From Eubacteriales bacterium (lineage in GTDB: Bacteria > Bacillota > Clostridia > Peptostreptococcales > Anaerovoracaceae): a stretch of DNA of 13,319 nt. The number at the start of each line of letters is the position of its first letter. The first letter of the stretch is position 1. The translations under genes and the position numbers were made by a program. The notes beneath the pieces are model-generated. The model searched no databases and was not told where the DNA came from. It was given only the letters and a program-made list of their open reading frames with translations. The stretch lies in the NCBI GenBank assembly GCA_028680875.1, contig JAQUJQ010000006.1, positions 8,744-22,062 on the forward strand, in the 5' to 3' direction. Below, one piece after another: positions 1 through 6,288 of this stretch.

Positions 1-1490
1 CTCAAAATCCTATGGCATTTTGTATGCTGCTTCGAAAACATTTCCAAGGAGGACGAATTACTGCAATCCGACAAGTAGATTCTGAACGAATTGTCGAGAT
101 TCTCATAGACCATATAAATGAAATGGGTTTTTCTGTCCCCAAAAAACTTATAGTAGAGATTATGGGAAAACACAGTAACATTATCGCCCTTGATGATTCA
201 AATATAATTCTCGATTGTATAAAAAGAATATCTTTAGATCGAAACCGATATCGCCAACTTCTTCCAGGCTTACCTTATATTTCTCCTCCCGACCAGAGCA
301 AGGTTAACTTTTATACAATAACAGAGGATCAACTTATCCTCATTTTAAAAAAAGGGGGTGCGGCTTTATCTCTATCGGAAAAACTGGTAAATGGTATTTC
401 CGGTATCAGCCCGACCATTTCTGAAGAAATATGTGCCCAGGCAGGAAACGGTGAGATCTACCCTATCCTTGCAAAATTTACTCATGCTATAGAAACCGGA
501 AATCTTACACCTGTGGTATATATAGACCGTGATCAAAAACCTATGGATTTTCACGTATTTTCCCTTTCTGCCTTAGAAGGTTATTATGAAAAGATTGTTC
601 TGGAGGGAGCCGGACAAGCTGCTGATTACTATTATACTCATAGGGATTCCTCAAATCGGATTCGTCAAAAATCTACAGATTTAAAAAAAATTATTCATAA
701 TAACTTAAACAGACAATATTTGAAAAAACAACGCTTGTCAGAAGATTTATTGAAGGCTAAAAATGCCGATTTCTACCGGATTCAAGGGGAATTGCTTACT
801 GCACATCTTCATGAAATTACCAATGGTATGGAAAAGGTTTCTGTTATCAATTATTACAATAATCAAATGGTTGAGATCTCAATGGATCCCCGGCTTTCTC
901 CCGGTAAAAATGCACAAAAGTATTTTAAGAAATATGGGAAAGCAAAAACCGCTATTAAAGAAAAAAATACACAACTTAAAGAGGTAAATGAGTCTATAAC
1001 CTATTTGGAATCTATACTTACCTTTACAGATAATGCAGAGACCATTGAGGAAATTGAAGAAATCCGTCAGGAATTAGTAGAGGGAGGATATCTGCAACGG
1101 AGAAAGAGTTCCTATCGCTTGCCCAAATCAAAATTTCAACCCTTGGCTTATCATACTGATGATGGCTTTCAGATATTAGTGGGGCGTAACAACAAGGAAA
1201 ACGATAAGCTAACTTTTCGTATTGCCAATAAAAAGGATCTTTGGTTTCATACCAAAGACATCCCCGGTTCTCATGTAATTCTTCGTACCGATGGAAAGCC
1301 GGTTTCCGAGACTTCCATATTGGATGCTGCCTCTCTGTCAGCTTACTACAGTAAAGCTCGTTCCTCCGAAAATGTTCCTGTGGATTATACTCAAGTACGT
1401 AACGTAAAAAAACCGGCAGCAGCAAAACCCGGTATGGTAATTTTTACTGACAATCATACCTTATATGTAACTCCGAAATCACCGGATTAA
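1..1490 (+). CDS. rqcH: RqcH (NFACT family) ribosome quality-control protein, 5'-truncated by window edge
   Basis: RqcH binds 50S subunits that still carry peptidyl-tRNA after ribosome splitting and recruits tRNA-Ala to add a C-terminal alanine tail, marking the stalled chain for degradation (known for the family). The frame is open from base 3, giving Q-N-P then AFCMLLRKH, which matches the interior of NFACT-N proteins. The ATG at 12 is therefore an internal Met and roughly 65-70 N-terminal residues lie outside the window. Visible parts are the rest of NFACT-N (HSNIIALD, then LPGLPY followed by PP), a long charged coiled-coil middle (about bases 650-1060), and a C-terminal NFACT-R domain from about base 1160. 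NFACT-R shows GRNNKEND, LWFHTKDIPGSHV and KPAAAKPGMV. The gene ends at TAA 1488-1490. No clear terminator follows. Older annotations call this family fibronectin-binding protein; the quality-control role is better supported. Confidence 0.93.
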   Translation, partial: QNPMAFCMLLRKHFQGGRITAIRQVDSERIVEILIDHINEMGFSVPKKLIVEIMGKHSNIIALDDSNIILDCIKRISLDRNRYRQLLPGLPYISPPDQSKVNFYTITEDQLILILKKGGAALSLSEKLVNGISGISPTISEEICAQAGNGEIYPILAKFTHAIETGNLTPVVYIDRDQKPMDFHVFSLSALEGYYEKIVLEGAGQAADYYYTHRDSSNRIRQKSTDLKKIIHNNLNRQYLKKQRLSEDLLKAKNADFYRIQGELLTAHLHEITNGMEKVSVINYYNNQMVEISMDPRLSPGKNAQKYFKKYGKAKTAIKEKNTQLKEVNESITYLESILTFTDNAETIEEIEEIRQELVEGGYLQRRKSSYRLPKSKFQPLAYHTDDGFQILVGRNNKENDKLTFRIANKKDLWFHTKDIPGSHVILRTDGKPVSETSILDAASLSAYYSKARSSENVPVDYTQVRNVKKPAAAKPGMVIFTDNHTLYVTPKSPD

Positions 1491-1498
1491 TCTATCAC

Positions 1499-1536
1499 TT
1501 ATTACATTATATGTATAATTTATTACATTATGTAAT
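1499..1536. promoter_or_regulatory. Tandem palindromes, possible operator
   Basis: Two adjacent AT-rich palindromes follow rqcH. The first is ATTATA-TG-TATAAT (1506-1519) and the second is ATTACAT-T-ATGTAAT (1522-1536), with perfect 6- and 7-base arms. A 12-base direct repeat, TTATTACATTAT, begins at 1499 and again at 1520. The 21-base offset is two helical turns, so both copies face the same side of the DNA. The TTACA/TGTAA half-sites recall operators of BlaI/MecI-type repressors, but that is only a resemblance. There is no GC stem with a T run, so it does not look like a terminator. The nearest downstream gene is the small Cys4 protein at 1639. Confidence 0.4.
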
Positions 1537-1585
1537 CTAACGATTGCCTTTTTCTCCCTAATTCTCTATAATAAAACTTACCTTC

Positions 1586-1621
1586 TTGCATAGCGCCTTT
1601 TTAAATATAGTATAGTATAAT
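1586..1621 (+). promoter_or_regulatory. Possible promoter of the small Cys4 gene
   Basis: TTGCAT (1586-1591) could be a -35 box. Overlapping -10-like boxes follow in a TATAG-TATAG-TATAAT run: TATAGT at 1606 and at 1611, TATAAT at 1616. The spacers from TTGCAT are 14, 19 and 24 bases, none of them ideal, so the exact promoter is uncertain. Placement just before the ribosome binding site of the gene at 1639 supports some promoter here. Confidence 0.35.
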
Positions 1622-1638
1622 GAAATGAGGTAAAATAC

Positions 1639-1788
1639 ATGAAAGATACAGGAAAATTACCAGATTACACAAACTGGATCGTTGCAGAAGGGTTGGAATG
1701 CACCTTGTGCGGTAAACAAGGCAACATGTATTTTAAAAAAGCTGTTATATGCGAAGATTGCCTCGAATATGTTAAAAATCATTATTAG
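1639..1788 (+). CDS. Small four-cysteine zinc-ribbon-like protein, unrecognised
   Basis: This is a 49-residue protein that I do not recognise by name. The ATG at 1639 is the first start after an in-frame stop at 1621-1623. It has a good ribosome binding site, TGAGGT at 1626-1631, eight bases away. The protein has two CxxC pairs: Cys21-Thr-Leu-Cys24 (followed by Gly-Lys) and Cys38-Glu-Asp-Cys41, separated by 13 residues. That is the knuckle spacing of a small zinc ribbon binding one metal ion. The N-terminus is polar (MKDTGKLPDYTNW) and there is no signal peptide or membrane segment, so it is probably cytoplasmic. It lies between rqcH and rluD, converging on rluD with a 64-base gap. The function is unknown; nucleic-acid or protein binding is a guess from the fold. 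The coding call rests on the start context plus the ordered cysteines. Confidence 0.72.
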   Translation: MKDTGKLPDYTNWIVAEGLECTLCGKQGNMYFKKAVICEDCLEYVKNHY

Positions 1789-1852
1789 TAAAAAAGCACC
1801 AAAATACCTGATTCCAATTTCAATAATAATCCAAGTACCAACGAACCGGGCG

Positions 1853-2782
1853 CTATGCGGAAGGAAGATTATTTCTCAATTTATCCAATATAATTTTAAA
1901 TTCAAAAGGCAGCGGACTGTCAAATTCCATATAGTTCCCTGTGCTGGGATGATGGAACCCTAAAATTTTTGCATGAAGCAATTGACTTTCCACCCCAAAA
2001 TACTTTTTTTTGGGGCCGTAAAGGCTGTCACCCAGTAAAGGATGTTTAATATAGGCCATATGAACCCGTATTTGATGAGTTCTTCCCGTCTCCAATTTGG
2101 CTTCAATATAAGTAAAATTACCAAATCGTTCCAGAATACGATAGTGAGTAATTGCAGCTTTCCCATTAGGTACCACAGCCATACGTAATCTATTTTTAGG
2201 ATCTCTGCCTATGGGTGCATCCACCTTACCTTTTTCATCTAAAAAATTATTATAAACAATTGCTCTATAAACTCTGGTAATGGAATGGGTGAATAATTGC
2301 TCCGCCAATGATTGGTGTGCAAGATCATTCTTAGCAATCATCAATAAACCGCTTGTATTTTTGTCAATTCTGTGTACAATGCCGGGACGAACGGCTCCGT
2401 TAATAGTAGAAAGACGATTACCACAATGATAGAGAGCCGCATTGACTAGGGTTCCGGAAGGATTACCTGCTGCAGGATGGACCACCATACCCTTTGGTTT
2501 ATCCACAATCAAAAGGTCATCATCTTCATAGACAATATTGATGGGTATATTCTCCGGAACTGCTTCCAACTTAACGGGTGTCTCCATGGTTAGTTCAACA
2601 AAATCACCTTCTGATAGTTTATATTTCTTAAGGAGGATTTTTTGGCCATTAACAAATACGCCCCCGTTTTCAATGCAAGTTTGAATACTACTTCTTGTAG
2701 ACTCTTCCATAAGTTCAGGCAAAACCACATCAAGACGCCTACCGGCCTGTTCTTTTTCAATTGTAAATGTATATTTATCCAT
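1853..2782 (-). CDS. rluD: RluA/RluD-family large-subunit rRNA pseudouridine synthase
   Basis: The enzyme isomerises uridine to pseudouridine in RNA. RluD itself acts on 23S rRNA helix 69, but the exact target here cannot be told from sequence. An S4 RNA-binding domain is at residues 14-65 (GRRLDVVLPE, then VFVNGQ). The catalytic domain follows, with VDKPKGMVVHP (93-103), the motif IVHRIDKNTSGLLMIAK (135-151, catalytic Asp140), and GRTHQIRVHM with HPLLGD towards the end. The length of 309 residues is normal for the RluD subgroup (B. subtilis YlyB). The ribosome binding site is weak. The start lies 25 bases after the lspA stop, and lspA-rluD is a common Firmicutes pair. It is the last gene of the long minus-strand run. 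A T6 stretch lies beyond its stop, near 1791, but I see no stem, so no terminator is called. Confidence 0.93.
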   Translation of the reverse strand: MDKYTFTIEKEQAGRRLDVVLPELMEESTRSSIQTCIENGGVFVNGQKILLKKYKLSEGDFVELTMETPVKLEAVPENIPINIVYEDDDLLIVDKPKGMVVHPAAGNPSGTLVNAALYHCGNRLSTINGAVRPGIVHRIDKNTSGLLMIAKNDLAHQSLAEQLFTHSITRVYRAIVYNNFLDEKGKVDAPIGRDPKNRLRMAVVPNGKAAITHYRILERFGNFTYIEAKLETGRTHQIRVHMAYIKHPLLGDSLYGPKKKYFGVESQLLHAKILGFHHPSTGNYMEFDSPLPFEFKIILDKLRNNLPSA

Positions 2783-2807
2783 TTTCGCACTAAAAGAACC
2801 GTCCCCT

Positions 2808-3260
2808 TCATTCCTTCATTACTCTTTGTTCTAAAAAAAACATGTATATTATCAGAAGGCCACACCCGCAAGTTACTGATATATCTGCTACGTTAAATAT
2901 AGGCCACACACGAAAGTCCAAAAAATCCACTACGTAGCCGGTGGTTATTCGATTTATAAGATTACCGATTCCTCCGCCGGCAATACAAGCTAAAGAAAGC
3001 AATAGGCATGGATGACCGCTCTTTCTTTTTCGGTTAAGGTAAAGTAAAATTAATATAACTGCAACACCGGTAACTAAAATGAAAAACATTTGTTGCCCCT
3101 GCAGAATACTGAAAGCAGCCCCATAATTATGAATATATGTGATGTGAAATATCCCTTCAATCACAGGGACTGTCTGGTTTAAATCCATATTGGATTGAAT
3201 CAGATACTTGGTAAATTGATCCAGGATAATAAGAACAACTACTAGAAGGAAATAATGCAT
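2808..3260 (-). CDS. lspA: Lipoprotein signal peptidase II
   Basis: LspA is an integral-membrane aspartyl protease that removes the signal peptide from diacylated prolipoproteins, cutting before the lipid-bearing cysteine. The 150-residue protein has four hydrophobic segments (about 2-20, 57-75, 84-102 and 124-143). It has the conserved blocks DQFTK (Asp14), NYGAAFS (45-51), GNLINR with VVDF (99-114), and FNVAD (122-126). Asp112 and Asp126 correspond to the catalytic dyad. The family's usual GNLIDR is GNLINR here, a common tolerated change outside the dyad. The ATG follows the divIVA stop with no gap, so translation is probably coupled. The length is normal. It is followed by rluD after 25 bases. 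Confidence 0.95.
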   Translation of the reverse strand: MHYFLLVVVLIILDQFTKYLIQSNMDLNQTVPVIEGIFHITYIHNYGAAFSILQGQQMFFILVTGVAVILILLYLNRKRKSGHPCLLLSLACIAGGGIGNLINRITTGYVVDFLDFRVWPIFNVADISVTCGCGLLIIYMFFLEQRVMKE

Positions 3261-3791
3261 CTAAGGTTCTTCTCCTATTCTCAAGTTAACTATAGTTTTT
3301 TCCTCCAACATATTTCCCAAGTCCTGCATGTCTTTATCATTGAAAAGCTCGATACTTAATAGATCAAATTTCTCAAGTTCTGATTCCAGGAGGGTTCGGT
3401 AGCGGGTCCGGAAGGTATTTAGGCGATTTCGTAGGTTAATAGTTTCTTCGTTTAGTCTTTCTACCGATTCTCTGGCCTCTCTGGTTATCAATTCCGCATC
3501 CAGCTCTGCATTCTTTAATAAGATTTCTGCCCGTTTTTCTGCACTTGCAGATATATCTCCCATCAAAGACTTAGCTGCGTCCAAGGTTTCCAATACCCTT
3601 CCTTCCGTATTTTTATAACGAGACAGCTCTTGATTCAAAGCTTTAACTTGATCCTTCAGCCTTTGATTCTCCTCCAACAGCTTTTCTAAATCCATAGTTA
3701 TCCAATCCAGGAAACCATCCACCTCTTCTTCTTTATAGCCTCTTACACCTTTTGCAAATTCTTTATTTTGAATATCCAAGGGAGTAATCAT
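3261..3791 (-). CDS. divIVA: DivIVA-family polar/septal coiled-coil protein
   Basis: DivIVA proteins bind curved membrane at the septum and poles and recruit division or chromosome-positioning partners. The N-terminal lipid-binding domain is clear at residues 1-33 (TPLDIQNKEFAKGVRGYKEE, then EVDGFLD), followed by coiled coil at about 33-75 and 90-165 with heptad-like charged runs. In the B. subtilis protein the membrane-contacting pair is Phe17-Arg18; the aligned pair here is Val16-Arg17, so the aromatic residue is missing although the basic one is kept. The length of 176 residues is normal. A very strong ribosome binding site, GAGGAGGT (3797-3804), sits five bases before the ATG. The gene lies 18 bases after yggT, where Bacillus would have ylmH in between, and directly abuts lspA. 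Confidence 0.95.
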   Translation of the reverse strand: MITPLDIQNKEFAKGVRGYKEEEVDGFLDWITMDLEKLLEENQRLKDQVKALNQELSRYKNTEGRVLETLDAAKSLMGDISASAEKRAEILLKNAELDAELITREARESVERLNEETINLRNRLNTFRTRYRTLLESELEKFDLLSIELFNDKDMQDLGNMLEEKTIVNLRIGEEP

Positions 3792-3809
3792 TCCAAACCT
3801 CCTCTTTTG

Positions 3810-4088
3810 CTAAAGCAATATTACTTTTAACAATTCAATGGCAATTCGATTGAGAATATATAATCCAAACAAAGCAACAATCGGTGATATATCAATACCT
3901 CTGTTCATACCCATACGGTATGTTAATCTGCGGCAAGGTTCCAGCAGAGGTTCTGTCACACGACAAAGCATGGTATATAAAGGATAGATACGATCCCCAG
4001 GCCGGACAAACCAGCTCATAATTGCCCTGCCTAATATGAGATAAATGATGGCTTGAAAGAACATATTCACTGCATGAAAAAGAAGCAT
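3810..4088 (-). CDS. ylmG: YggT/YlmG family membrane protein
   Basis: This is a small two-span membrane protein of the YggT family. Its molecular role is not settled; bacterial and plastid members have been linked to membrane organisation and division. Taking the ATG at 4086-4088 gives 92 residues. Hydrophobic helices are at about 1-27 and 66-91. Between them is the family signature TEPLLEPCRR, followed by GIDISPIVAL. An upstream in-frame ATG at 4098-4100 would add four residues but has no ribosome binding site. GGAGGT at 4093-4098 is placed for the inner ATG, so I prefer the inner start. It starts two bases after the sepF stop, so translation is probably coupled. The sepF-ylmG-divIVA order is a standard Firmicutes arrangement. 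Confidence 0.9.
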   Translation of the reverse strand: MLLFHAVNMFFQAIIYLILGRAIMSWFVRPGDRIYPLYTMLCRVTEPLLEPCRRLTYRMGMNRGIDISPIVALFGLYILNRIAIELLKVILL

Positions 4089-4090
4089 AG

Positions 4091-4591
4091 CTACCTCCAT
4101 GGATTCTTTATACCGTCGCTGTAGTTGGTCTTTTGATCGATATAAGCGGTTACATCTACGTTTTCCGGTGCAAAGACAAAAATATTATTGGCAACCTTTT
4201 GTACATTACCATTTAATGCATAAGTAGCCCCACTTAAAAAATCAAAGATTTTCCGGGCAACATCAGTTTCAATCTTTTCAAGGTTGATGATAACCGGTTT
4301 TTTGGACTTTAAACTATCGACTAATTTGGGACATTCATCAAAGGCTTTCGGCTCAATGACAATCATTTTAAACTGATTTGGCGATGTGGTTCGATTGGCC
4401 ATCGGTAATACCCGGGTTTCCTTATTTTCTCTCATATCCTTCGCCTCATTCCTGGGGGAACTGTATGAACTTCTCCCATCAATGGATTTCCGCTCCATCA
4501 GCGGAGTGTCCTGTTCGTCTTCGTACTCCTCCTCCTCTATTTCTTCAATGCCGACTAAAGTCTTTAGTTTGCTAAAAAATCCTTCTCCCAT
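4091..4591 (-). CDS. sepF: SepF, FtsZ-anchoring cell division protein
   Basis: SepF tethers FtsZ polymers to the membrane and shapes the septum. The ATG at 4589-4591 gives 166 residues starting MGEGFFSKLKTLVG, the short amphipathic membrane-binding helix expected at a SepF N-terminus. An acidic linker follows (EEIEEEEYEDE), then a low-complexity spacer, and the conserved SepF core at about residues 75-150. The core includes VIEPKAFDE, KKPVIINLEK and YALNG, with VFAPENV at its end. An upstream ATG at 4612 would prepend seven residues and bury the helix; it has no ribosome binding site, whereas AAGGAG at 4599-4604 fits the inner ATG. The gene is 36 bases after yggS and two bases ahead of yggT. 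Confidence 0.94.
   Translation of the reverse strand: MGEGFFSKLKTLVGIEEIEEEEYEDEQDTPLMERKSIDGRSSYSSPRNEAKDMRENKETRVLPMANRTTSPNQFKMIVIEPKAFDECPKLVDSLKSKKPVIINLEKIETDVARKIFDFLSGATYALNGNVQKVANNIFVFAPENVDVTAYIDQKTNYSDGIKNPWR
4093..4098 (-). promoter_or_regulatory. Ribosome binding site deciding the yggT/ylmG start
   Basis: GGAGGT on the minus strand lies inside the last codons of sepF, four bases before the ATG at 4088. It overlaps the alternative ATG at 4100, which it therefore cannot serve. Confidence 0.75.
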
Positions 4592-4598
4592 CTCTTGT

Positions 4599-4604
4599 CT
4601 CCTT
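4599..4604 (-). promoter_or_regulatory. Ribosome binding site deciding the sepF start
   Basis: AAGGAG on the minus strand is seven bases before the ATG at 4591. It supports the shorter SepF over the ATG at 4612. Confidence 0.75.
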
Positions 4605-4627
4605 AATTCCATAAAAATTTAAGAATG

Positions 4628-5317
4628 CTAACTTCGCGGGCCAAAGATGGCGGATCCAACCCGGATTAAATTAGAGCCTTCTTCAATGGCCACTTCATAA
4701 TCATGAGACATGCCCATAGATAGATATTGAAAATCCAGCCGTTCATGATTGATCAAAGAAAAATCATCATATAACTTCTTTACTTGCCTAAAATAAATGC
4801 GTATATCTTCCGGATTTTCTGCAAATGGCGCAATACTCATCAATCCTTTGATGCGAATATACTTACAAGTGTTTAAAATATCCTTAATCAACGGGCCGGT
4901 TTCCTCTACCGTAATGCCAAATTTACTTTCTTCCTCTGCTGCATTCACCTGGATCAAAATATCCATTTCTTTCCCAAGTTGACCGGCTCTCTTATCAATT
5001 TCATTCGCCAGTTTTAAAGAGTCTACAGAGTGAATCAAGCTTACTTTATCAATAATATATTTTACCTTATTTGTCTGCAGATGTCCAATTAAATGCCACC
5101 GTACCGGTTTCACTTTGTCAAATTTATCCAGTATCTCCTGAACTCTGTTTTCTCCGATATCCGTGATCCCGTTTTCAATGGCCCGGTTTATTTCTTCCTC
5201 ATTCCTGGTCTTTGTTACTACCACCAGTAATACTTCTCCCGGCTTTCTACCGACTTTCATCGCAACTGCATCTTTGTTTTTCTCAATATTCCTTATATTT
5301 TGTCCAATGGTTTGCAT
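4628..5317 (-). CDS. yggS: YggS/PLPBP pyridoxal 5'-phosphate homeostasis protein
   Basis: This is a single-domain alanine-racemase-like barrel that carries PLP but has no known catalytic activity; loss of family members disturbs vitamin B6 and amino acid pools. The 229-residue length is typical. The PLP lysine is Lys36 in LLVVVTKTR. Other family blocks are IGENRVQE, WHLIGHLQTNKVKYI, HSVDS, QVNAAEEESKFG, GLMSIAP, MGMSHDYEVAI and IRVGSAIFGPR at the C-terminus. The ATG has GGAAAGGA-type ribosome binding sequence before it and starts three bases after the HlyD-like gene. It is the ylmE position of the Bacillus ylm division cluster. Confidence 0.95.
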   Translation of the reverse strand: MQTIGQNIRNIEKNKDAVAMKVGRKPGEVLLVVVTKTRNEEEINRAIENGITDIGENRVQEILDKFDKVKPVRWHLIGHLQTNKVKYIIDKVSLIHSVDSLKLANEIDKRAGQLGKEMDILIQVNAAEEESKFGITVEETGPLIKDILNTCKYIRIKGLMSIAPFAENPEDIRIYFRQVKKLYDDFSLINHERLDFQYLSMGMSHDYEVAIEEGSNLIRVGSAIFGPRS

Positions 5318-5320
5318 AAA

Positions 5321-6253
5321 TTATTTCCTTTCCGGATGGTTCAATATTTCGTCATAAACATCTACCGTAAACACTTTTACGTTCTCCCCATCTACTGATT
5401 TATAGTAAAAAGAGCTTTCTACCAAAGAGTAATTCCCATCACTGGTAATGACAGAAACAGGTGTAAATATGTATTCACCGTTGATGTCTTTCACATAAAC
5501 CCCGGGGCTTCCCTCATAGGATGTGATGCTTTCATTGGCTATCATCAATCCTTCGTAGTCGGAAGTAACCACCTCAGTTTTAAGATTACGCAACTTGGGT
5601 AAATCCTCATAGTAGCGGGTAAATTTTAAAATCACAAGCCATTTGCCTTGATCGTCAATAATATCATATGTGGTTCCTTTCACTTGTCCCAATGGAAGGT
5701 TTAAGTATACCGTATTCCCTTTAGTATACTTTACAATTCGATTCGGTTCCACCCAAAAAATAACATACCAAACACTGTTGTCCACTATTTTATAAAGAGG
5801 CTCCCCTGATATGGCAGATTCCCGTTTTATATTTTTAACGGAAATTTCCAGATTTTCGATGTTCTCTTTTTTGAGGGAGGACATGGTCTTCGGAGTAAAA
5901 ACTTCTTCCAAACCATCATGGTAATAACTGATGATACTGTTATCTCCAACGATGTAATTGCCTCCTGCAGGAACTAAATCTAACACCTTCGTGCCTTTTC
6001 GAACTAGTTCTCCTTCTTCAAAATAATACTGGATAGCTCCGGAAGCCGCTGCATTGACTACTTTTTCCTCCCTAACAAAATAGCAGTTTGCTTCATCAAG
6101 AATCTGAATGCTGCCGTACTCCACCAAAGAAGTTTGTGTCAGTGCACCGGTAACCATAGGAAACACGTAGATAATTAAAAACAAGACCAGTATCGCCAAA
6201 GCAAACAAATAGGCGAGAATTTTCTTCGGATTCCTTTTTTTATTATTCCACAT
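5321..6253 (-). CDS. HlyD-like single-span membrane protein of the division cluster
   Basis: I recognise this as a HlyD/membrane-fusion-like protein of the kind found beside yggS-sepF in Clostridia; its function is not known to me. From the ATG at 6253 it has 310 residues. It has a basic N-terminus (NNKKRNPKK), one transmembrane helix at about 12-31, then an extracytoplasmic region. A half lipoyl-like segment follows (AAASGAIQYYFEEGELV, about 68-84). The C-terminal part is beta-rich and contains GVYVKDINGEYIFTPV, which resembles the adaptor domain of HlyD proteins. There is no long coiled-coil hairpin and no neighbouring transporter, so an export-adaptor role is doubtful. A GTG at 6268 would add five residues, but neither start has a good ribosome binding site. 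The GTG lies inside the spacer of the promoter at 6260-6288. yggS follows after three bases. Confidence 0.82.
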   Translation of the reverse strand: MWNNKKRNPKKILAYLFALAILVLFLIIYVFPMVTGALTQTSLVEYGSIQILDEANCYFVREEKVVNAAASGAIQYYFEEGELVRKGTKVLDLVPAGGNYIVGDNSIISYYHDGLEEVFTPKTMSSLKKENIENLEISVKNIKRESAISGEPLYKIVDNSVWYVIFWVEPNRIVKYTKGNTVYLNLPLGQVKGTTYDIIDDQGKWLVILKFTRYYEDLPKLRNLKTEVVTSDYEGLMIANESITSYEGSPGVYVKDINGEYIFTPVSVITSDGNYSLVESSFYYKSVDGENVKVFTVDVYDEILNHPERK

Positions 6254-6259
6254 GTCCGT

Positions 6260-6288
6260 ATTATACACCTGCCAATATCTGTTTTCAA
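6260..6288 (-). promoter_or_regulatory. Internal promoter for the HlyD-like/division block
   Basis: On the minus strand, TTGAAA (6283-6288) is followed by a 17-base spacer and TATAAT (6260-6265), close to a sigma-A consensus. The -35 box overlaps the trmD stop codon (6285-6287). Transcription would begin about seven bases past the -10 box, at or beside the ATG at 6253, so the transcript would have almost no leader. Confidence 0.65.

Noticed and set aside
1024..1425. Minus-strand open frame of 133 codons
   Set aside because: It is antisense to the conserved NFACT-R domain of rqcH and has no start context.
1789..1852. Bidirectional terminator between the convergent Cys4 gene and rluD
   Set aside because: There is a T6 run on the minus strand near 1791, but I could not find a complementary stem next to it.
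1682..1963. Plus-strand open frame of 93 codons
   Set aside because: It overlaps the Cys4 gene in another frame and runs antisense into the rluD 3' end. The Cys4 frame has a ribosome binding site and ordered cysteines, and this one does not.
6269..6284. rplS or a remnant of it after trmD
   Set aside because: Only a short gap remains and it is occupied by the promoter; no L19-like sequence is present.
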